Below are positions 59,086 through 64,000 of a DNA stretch of 64,000 nucleotides, in pieces. Location of the stretch: contig NZ_JANBBE010000001.1 in assembly GCF_024648825.1 (NCBI RefSeq), forward strand, positions 1,736,001 through 1,800,000. The letters are read 5' to 3'. The notes under the pieces are model-generated. The model searched no databases. It worked only from the letters and a program-made list of their open reading frames with translations, and was not told where the DNA came from. The position numbers were made by a program, and so were the translations under genes. Source of the DNA: Lentzea californiensis. Its GTDB lineage: Bacteria; Actinomycetota; Actinomycetes; Mycobacteriales; Pseudonocardiaceae. The stretch's first letter is position 1. Each line of letters opens with the position of its first letter.

Positions 59086-60470
59086 TGCCTGCGCCACACC
59101 AGCAAGCCTGCCAGCGCCGCGCCGAGCAGCACCAGGCCACCCACCGCCAGCATCAGCCCAGGACGCAGCGCCATGTCGAACGACGCGGTGGCCACCGGCG
59201 TCTGACCGTCCGCGCCGGCGGGGATCGTGCTCGGCACGACCGGCTTGTTCGGCTTGTTCACCAGTTCGAGCGCGAGCGTCTGACCCGCCGCAAGGGTGCC
59301 GCACGCGGACGGCGGCGCCTTCGGGTCGAAGAACTCCTCATACCCCTTGGGGGCGGCCACCTCGACGAGGCAGATCTCCTGCGGCGTGCGCAGGTCCGGC
59401 ACCTCGACCGTGCCGTCGGGGCCGGTCTGCAGCACCAGCGGCTTGCCGTCCGTGCCGAGAAGGTCGGTGTCGTCCTGCTTCTTCGCCGCCGACGTCTGGT
59501 CCTTGGCGGTGACGCGCAGCGCGACGCCCGGGATGGACTTCTTCGTCTCGGAGTCGATCTTCGTGATCTTCACGGCGCCGGGAGCGGTCTTGGCCTGGCC
59601 GTTCGCGGTGGCGTTCAGCTTCTTCTCGCCACCGGTCGTGACCATGCGCTGCATGTTCTCCGTCTGGATCGGGAAGTGCACGACGGGCCGGTCGGCGGGG
59701 GAGTCCGCGACGGCCGCGATCGAGGGCTTCGGACCGGTCGCGATGATCTTCACCGTCGCCGGCTGCCCGTCGGCGCCCGTGGTGGCCGTGCCGCTGGTCT
59801 TGCCGTCGGCCAGCGTGGCGTCGGTCAGGGTGAAGTTGATCGGCGCGTTCGTGACGCCCTTGTCGTTGGCCTTGAGCAGCGCGAGCTTCCAGGCCGACTC
59901 GGTGCCGATGATCAGCGGTTCCTTCGGCGCGGTCGCGCTGAGCGTCCACGGGCCGCGGTTCGCCTCGGCGTCGGCCTTCATGCGCGCGACGGCGTCCAGG
60001 ACCGGCGCGGGGAGCCGCGCGGCGTAGAAGGGCGCGTCGTAGGCGAGGAACTTCGGGTCGGTCGTGTCGAGCCGCACCGCGCCGTCGGGCACCGACGTCC
60101 AGCTGTGCAGCAGGTGCGCGAGGGCGGCGGCCTCCTCCGGCGACTTGGTCGTGGAGTAGCGCAGCAGCAGGTACGAGATGTTCGCCGCGACGCCGGCGTC
60201 GAGCTTCTTGCCGGCCTTGGTCAGCAGCTCGTCGCCCTCGCGGTAACCGACACCGCTGTCGGGCGCGGGCAGTGCGTACTGCACGCACCACACCTGCTTG
60301 TCCTGCCAGATGTATGACCCGTGCCACTCGCTCCCCGGTGTGGCGTTGGGCTGGAGCCCTGACGCGTTGTGGCCGATGCCCTTGACGCCGACCGCTGACG
60401 CCGTCGCGGGAACGGTCAGGAGCGCGAGCCCCGAGACCATCGCCACGGCGGCCAGACGTTTCCAGCCCAT
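59082..60470 (-). CDS. Sortase-associated surface protein with SpaA/Cna-B-like domain
   Basis: A 462-residue exported protein. After a signal peptide ending ATASA it has a domain of about 170 residues beginning near WCVQYALPAPDSG that resembles thioester adhesin domains (the Cys is present, the partner Gln is not evident). An Ig-like section follows, then a SpaA/Cna-B fold (VKITKIDSETKKSIPGVALRV), a Pro-rich spacer, one C-terminal helix (LMLAVGGLVLLGAALAGLLV) and WRRQ. This is a wall-sorting signal layout, but no LPxTG is visible before the helix. Confidence 0.8.
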   Translation of the reverse strand: MGWKRLAAVAMVSGLALLTVPATASAVGVKGIGHNASGLQPNATPGSEWHGSYIWQDKQVWCVQYALPAPDSGVGYREGDELLTKAGKKLDAGVAANISYLLLRYSTTKSPEEAAALAHLLHSWTSVPDGAVRLDTTDPKFLAYDAPFYAARLPAPVLDAVARMKADAEANRGPWTLSATAPKEPLIIGTESAWKLALLKANDKGVTNAPINFTLTDATLADGKTSGTATTGADGQPATVKIIATGPKPSIAAVADSPADRPVVHFPIQTENMQRMVTTGGEKKLNATANGQAKTAPGAVKITKIDSETKKSIPGVALRVTAKDQTSAAKKQDDTDLLGTDGKPLVLQTGPDGTVEVPDLRTPQEICLVEVAAPKGYEEFFDPKAPPSACGTLAAGQTLALELVNKPNKPVVPSTIPAGADGQTPVATASFDMALRPGLMLAVGGLVLLGAALAGLLVWRRQ

Positions 60471-60789
60471 TTGGATCTTGATCCCCTCTGACCTGCGGAT
60501 TATCCCGCGTGCGAGCTTGTCGGTCCCCCACACCGGGGACAAGCCGCCACGAGGGGGAAGTCTCTCGCTACTCTGCGTGTGAACGTGATCGGAATGTGAC
60601 GCGGCTTACGCGGTTCGGGGCGGACACGCCGCGACACGCCGTAGTCGTATAACGCTCTGGAGTTGGCGCAGTATTTGCGCACGTGTGATCGTCGTCGGGG
60701 GTAAAGTCGCCTTTACCGATGGGGAACATGGCACCGAGCGTGCTCGTTGAACCCAGTGACGGCGTAAAGCAACGCCACAGGAGGATCAG
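60471..60789. promoter_or_regulatory. 319 bp divergent intergenic region with an inverted repeat
   Basis: No gene is supported here. GGTAAAG (60700-60706) and CTTTACC (60711-60717) form a 7 bp inverted repeat with a 4-base centre, about 75 bp before the Bax inhibitor-like gene; it could be an operator. The small minus-strand frame at 60500-60682 has no coding features. Confidence 0.35.
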
Positions 60790-61596
60790 GTGCGCTCGAG
60801 CAGCAACCCGGCCTTCCGCAACCTGCCGACCGGCGGCGGGTACGGAGGCTACGCAGGCTTCGGCCAGCCAGAGCAGGCTGGCTACCAGCAGGCCCCGCCG
60901 CCGCTGACCAGCGAGCGGCCGATGACGATCGACGACGTCGTCACCAAGACGGGCATCACGCTCGCGCTGGTGGCCACGACGGCCGTCATCACGTACCTCA
61001 TGAAGGCGTGGGGTCTGCTGTTCCCCGCGGCGATCATCGGTCTGGTGCTCGCCCTCGTCATCATGTTCAAGAAGATGCCGAGCCCGCCGCTCGTCCTCGC
61101 CTACGCCGCCGTCGAAGGTGTCTTCCTCGGCGCGTTCAGCGGGATCATCGGCAACATGGTCGACCGCATGACCGGCAACCCCGGTCAGGGTGTCGTGATG
61201 ATCGGTCAGGCCATCATCGGCACGCTCGGCGTGTTCTTCGGAATGCTCGTCGTCTACAAGACGGGTGCGATCCGCGTCACGCCGAAGTTCACCAAGTGGA
61301 TCGTCGGCGCGATCATCGGCGTCGGCATCCTCATGCTCTTCAACCTGGTCATGAGCTTCTTCACCGACGGCGGCCTCGGCCTCCGCAGCGGTGGCCCGCT
61401 CGCGATCATCTTCAGCCTCGTCTGCATCGGCCTCGCGGCGTTCAGCTTCCTGATCGACTTCGACGCCGCCGACCAGGCGATCCGCGCCGGCGTGCCGGCC
61501 AAGTTCGCGTGGCAGATCGCGTTCGGTCTCACGGTCACCCTGGTGTGGCTGTACACCGAGATCCTGCGCCTGCTGTCGTACTTCAACTCGGACTGA
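60790..61596 (+). CDS. Bax inhibitor-1/YccA family membrane protein
   Basis: A 268-residue protein: a Gly/Gln/Pro-rich cytoplasmic N-terminus (about 45 residues) and seven membrane helices, with the family's VLAYAAVEGVFLGAFSGI and C-terminal FDAADQAIRAGVPAKFAWQIAFGL. The family is linked to ion leak and membrane-protein quality control. The GTG at 60790 follows GGAGG. Confidence 0.9.
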   Translation: MRSSSNPAFRNLPTGGGYGGYAGFGQPEQAGYQQAPPPLTSERPMTIDDVVTKTGITLALVATTAVITYLMKAWGLLFPAAIIGLVLALVIMFKKMPSPPLVLAYAAVEGVFLGAFSGIIGNMVDRMTGNPGQGVVMIGQAIIGTLGVFFGMLVVYKTGAIRVTPKFTKWIVGAIIGVGILMLFNLVMSFFTDGGLGLRSGGPLAIIFSLVCIGLAAFSFLIDFDAADQAIRAGVPAKFAWQIAFGLTVTLVWLYTEILRLLSYFNSD

Positions 61597-61691
61597 CGCT
61601 TCGGGTGTGCTGGAGGGGCGTTCCGCTGCGGCGGGGCGCCCCTTCGGCGTTCGGGATGACGATCAGGAATTCGACTTCTGGGGGAATCGCG

Positions 61692-62102
61692 GTGGACTCC
61701 GCATATCAACTGGTCATGGAACCGCCGTCGGTCGACGACTACCTGCGGTTGCGCAAGGAATCCGGACTTAGTGAACGAACTCGCGAAGAAGCCGAGAACG
61801 GCATCAACGGCGCATGGGCCTGCGCAATCGTCATTCACGTGGAATCGGGTGAAACCGCGGGCATGGGCCGAGTGCTCGGCGACGGCGGCTGGTACTTCGT
61901 CATCATCGACATGGCGGTGCTGCCCGAGCATCAGCGCAAAGGCATCGGCGACGCGATCATGACCGCCCTGCTGGCGAGGATCTACGAATCCTCTCCAGGC
62001 GCTCAGGTCAGTCTGCTCGCCGATCCGCCCGGCCGTCGCCTCTACGCACGACATGGCTTCGTGGAGAGCGCACCGGGCTCGATCGGGATGTGGCGGCGCT
62101 AA
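61692..62102 (+). CDS. GNAT family N-acetyltransferase
   Basis: A 136-residue GNAT: DYLRLRKESGLSERT, GMGRVLGDGGWYFVIIDMAVLPEHQRKGIGDAIMTAL (acetyl-CoA loop Q-R-K-G-I-G) and LYARHGFVESAPGSIGMWRR. The GTG at 61692 is preferred because GGGGGAA precedes it; an ATG at 61656 is possible. It converges on the small Cys protein with a 4-base overlap. Confidence 0.82.
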   Translation: MDSAYQLVMEPPSVDDYLRLRKESGLSERTREEAENGINGAWACAIVIHVESGETAGMGRVLGDGGWYFVIIDMAVLPEHQRKGIGDAIMTALLARIYESSPGAQVSLLADPPGRRLYARHGFVESAPGSIGMWRR

Positions 62103-62308
62103 GCCCGCCAGCGCACGTCCGGCAGTTCGGTGCCCACCTTGATCAGGCAGTCCATGCAGAGAGCACCCGCCTGCGCGCGCGACACCCGTTCGTCGGGCAC
62201 CGAATGCTCGCAGACGGCCTCGTAAAAGCTGCGCGGACCATCGGCTTGGTCGAGCGGGAAAGCATGGCATTGCAGGTCATATTCGCTTTGCCACCACACG
62301 TAGGGCAT
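62099..62308 (-). CDS. Small Cys/His protein, zinc-finger-like
   Basis: A 69-residue protein starting MPYVWWQSEYDLQCHAF, with CEH and CMDC as further metal-type residues. Similar short proteins are common in Pseudonocardiales and sometimes lie beside HTH/DUF397 pairs. The ATG at 62308 has AAGGAGGGG upstream, which decides the start over 62329. Function unknown. Confidence 0.7.
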   Translation of the reverse strand: MPYVWWQSEYDLQCHAFPLDQADGPRSFYEAVCEHSVPDERVSRAQAGALCMDCLIKVGTELPDVRWRA

Positions 62309-62471
62309 GTCCGACCCCTCCTTGCTCATCGGTAGGGACGGACTTCCCCTCGCCTGATGACGCCATTGCGCGATGATTCATCTCATCGGCAGGAAGGGCG
62401 CAGGCAAGTAGCTCCGTTCGGGTGATACGGAGCCACTTGCAAGCGTCAATTTGCAGATCTTGAGCGAAAGA

Positions 62472-63692
62472 TCAGCTCAAGCGCTCGATGACCATCGCCA
62501 TGCCCTGACCGCCGCCGACGCACATCGTTTCCAGACCGAACTGCTTGTCGTGGAACTGCAGCGAATTGATCAGGGTCGTGGTGATGCGGGCGCCGGTCAT
62601 GCCGAACGGGTGGCCGACCGCGATGGCGCCGCCGTTCACGTTCAGGCGGTCGAGGTCGATCCCGAGGTCCTGGTAGGACGGGATGACCTGGGCGGCGAAC
62701 GCCTCGTTGATCTCCACGAGGTCGATGTCGGAGACCGACAGGCCCGCCAGCGCCAGCGCGCGCTTCGACGCCTCGACCGGGCCGAGGCCCATGATCTCGG
62801 GGGACAGGCCGGAGACGCCGGTCGACACGATCCGGGCCAGCGGCGTGAGGCCGAGCTCGCGGGCCTTCGTGTCGGACATGATCACGAGGGCCGCGGCGCC
62901 GTCGTTCAGCGCGCAGCAGTTGCCGGCGTTGATGCGGCCGTCGGGACGGAAGACGGGCTTGAGCTGGGACACGGCCTCGTAGGTGACGCCGGCGCGCGGG
63001 CCGTCGTCGGTCGAGACCACGGTGCCGTCGGGCAGCGTGACCGGCGTGATCTCGCGGGCCCAGAAGCCGTCGGCGATGGCCTTCTCGGCGAGGTTCTGCG
63101 AGCGGACGCCGAACTCGTCCATCTCCTGGCGCGAGACGCCCTTGAGCAGAGCCAGGTTCTCGGCGGTCTGGCCCATCGGGATGTAGACGTCCGGCACGAC
63201 GTCGACCGAACGCGGGTCCACCCACTCCGAGGCGCCGGCCTGGGCGACGGAGGCGGTGCGCGCCTCGGCCTCGCCGAACAGCGGGTTGTGCGTGTCCGGC
63301 CACGAGTCGGAGCTGCCCTTGGCGAACCGCGACACGGTCTCGACGCCGGCGCTGATGAACACGTCGCCCTCGCCCGCCTTGATGGCGTGCAGGGCCATGC
63401 GCGTGGTCTGCAGCGACGAAGCGCAGTACCGGGTCACCGTGGTGCCGGGCAGGTTGTCGTACCCCAGCAGCACGGCGACGATGCGCGCCATGTTGAAGCC
63501 CTGCTCACCGCCGGGCAGGCCGCAGCCGAGCATCAGGTCGTCGATCTGCGCGGGGTCGAGCTGCGGCACCTTGTCCAGTGCCGCGCGGATCATCCGCGCC
63601 ACCAGGTCGTCGGGCCGAACGTCCTTCAGCGAACCCTTGCCCGCACGGCCGATGGGGGAGCGGGCGGCGGAGACGATCACGGCCTCAGGCAT
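62472..63692 (-). CDS. Thiolase (acetyl-CoA C-acyltransferase)
   Basis: A 406-residue thiolase: nucleophile Cys in [10 protein letters not shown] near residue 90, [29 protein letters not shown] (His) and [16 protein letters not shown] (second Cys). It cleaves 3-ketoacyl-CoA in beta-oxidation or condenses acetyl-CoA. No other beta-oxidation gene is adjacent. The ATG at 63692 follows GAGGAG. Confidence 0.93.
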   Translation of the reverse strand: MPEAVIVSAARSPIGRAGKGSLKDVRPDDLVARMIRAALDKVPQLDPAQIDDLMLGCGLPGGEQGFNMARIVAVLLGYDNLPGTTVTRYCASSLQTTRMALHAIKAGEGDVFISAGVETVSRFAKGSSDSWPDTHNPLFGEAEARTASVAQAGASEWVDPRSVDVVPDVYIPMGQTAENLALLKGVSRQEMDEFGVRSQNLAEKAIADGFWAREITPVTLPDGTVVSTDDGPRAGVTYEAVSQLKPVFRPDGRINAGNCCALNDGAAALVIMSDTKARELGLTPLARIVSTGVSGLSPEIMGLGPVEASKRALALAGLSVSDIDLVEINEAFAAQVIPSYQDLGIDLDRLNVNGGAIAVGHPFGMTGARITTTLINSLQFHDKQFGLETMCVGGGQGMAMVIERLS

Positions 63693-63783
63693 CACGAAAC
63701 TCCTCGTTGAGAGTCAAGGTTGCCTTCGAGCCTAGTTAACGCCCGCTCACCACGGCCAGCGCGAGTGACGAGAATTCCGAAAC

Positions 63784-64000
63784 TCAAGCGTGCCGCTTCT
63801 GTAGCCACGCCGGCACGCGGGACGGCCGCACCGCCAGCGCCGCCGCGGACGGCATCCGCACGGCAGGGGCGACCCAACCCGGCCACAGCCCCGCCACCTG
63901 GCACAACGGCGCCAGCAGCGCGCCGGCCGCGGCCTCGTAGCCGATCGCGCTGGGGTGGAAGCGGTCCGAGCTGAACATGTCGGTGTGCCGTGCCATGAAC
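63784..64000 (-). CDS. SGNH/GDSL-type hydrolase, C-terminal part only
   Basis: The last 72 codons of a gene that continues beyond the right edge. SSDRFHPSAIGYEAAAGALL contains the block V Asp-x-x-His of SGNH hydrolases. The catalytic Ser and everything before it are outside the window. Confidence 0.7.
   Translation of the reverse strand, partial: FMARHTDMFSSDRFHPSAIGYEAAAGALLAPLCQVAGLWPGWVAPAVRMPSAAALAVRPSRVPAWLQKRHA

Overview
The window is a high-GC actinobacterial chromosome segment. GTG and TTG starts, dense four-base start/stop overlaps, an HTH/DUF397 pair, a SARP regulator, Tat and lipoprotein signals, a class F sortase and a class II DAHP synthase all fit a filamentous actinomycete, most likely Pseudonocardiales (Lentzea/Saccharothrix/Amycolatopsis type). 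The genus is an inference from gene style, not from a marker gene.

Left part (1-12.3 kb): a MalY/PatB-type aminotransferase cut by the edge, its divergent Lrp regulator, a decayed AbiE-like toxin-antitoxin pair, a SARP regulator with a TTA codon, an SDR, an alpha/beta hydrolase, a cytochrome P450 and a lipoprotein. The housekeeping run eno - ftsB-like - DUF501 - lytic transglycosylase follows. In mycobacteria eno, ftsB-like, DUF501 and ppx lie together. Here ppx is found only at 28.2 kb.

The main accessory block (about 12.3-27.5 kb) sits in that gap. An HTH/DUF397 pair is followed by a divergently oriented DAHP synthase and a nine-gene, mostly translationally coupled + strand operon. The operon encodes a PaaK-like AMP ligase, a small AroQ chorismate mutase, a fused aminodeoxychorismate synthase, a prephenate dehydrogenase homologue, a PLP alpha-oxoamine synthase, an FAD amine oxidase-like enzyme, a HemK/PrmC-like N-methyltransferase, a Tat-exported beta-propeller amidohydrolase and an MFS exporter. 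The three chorismate enzymes are the set that makes 4-aminophenylpyruvate for chloramphenicol and pristinamycin. No NRPS or PKS gene is present, so the product is probably a small aryl-amine metabolite that I cannot match to a known pathway.

Middle part (29-47.8 kb): a complete oligopeptide ABC transporter; a minus-strand group of a DUF559-like protein, a GNAT and a chloramphenicol-phosphotransferase-like kinase, decorated with two long perfect palindromes; an S10 carboxypeptidase; a family 5 UDG; a SUKH protein; a MoxR/DUF58/DUF4129 membrane operon; NDH-2; a 40-residue peptide gene coupled to an MvdD-like ATP-grasp ligase (a possible RiPP pair); a short-variable-arm tRNA with anticodon UAA; and an MrcB/DUF3883 putative restriction-type protein.

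Right part (47.8-64 kb): an SDR/inositol-phosphatase pair, two secreted lipases, a pqqACDEB-pucR operon opposite a secreted PQQ-dependent sugar dehydrogenase, a polysaccharide deacetylase, a class F sortase with its surface protein, a Bax inhibitor-1 family protein, a thiolase and the end of an SGNH hydrolase.
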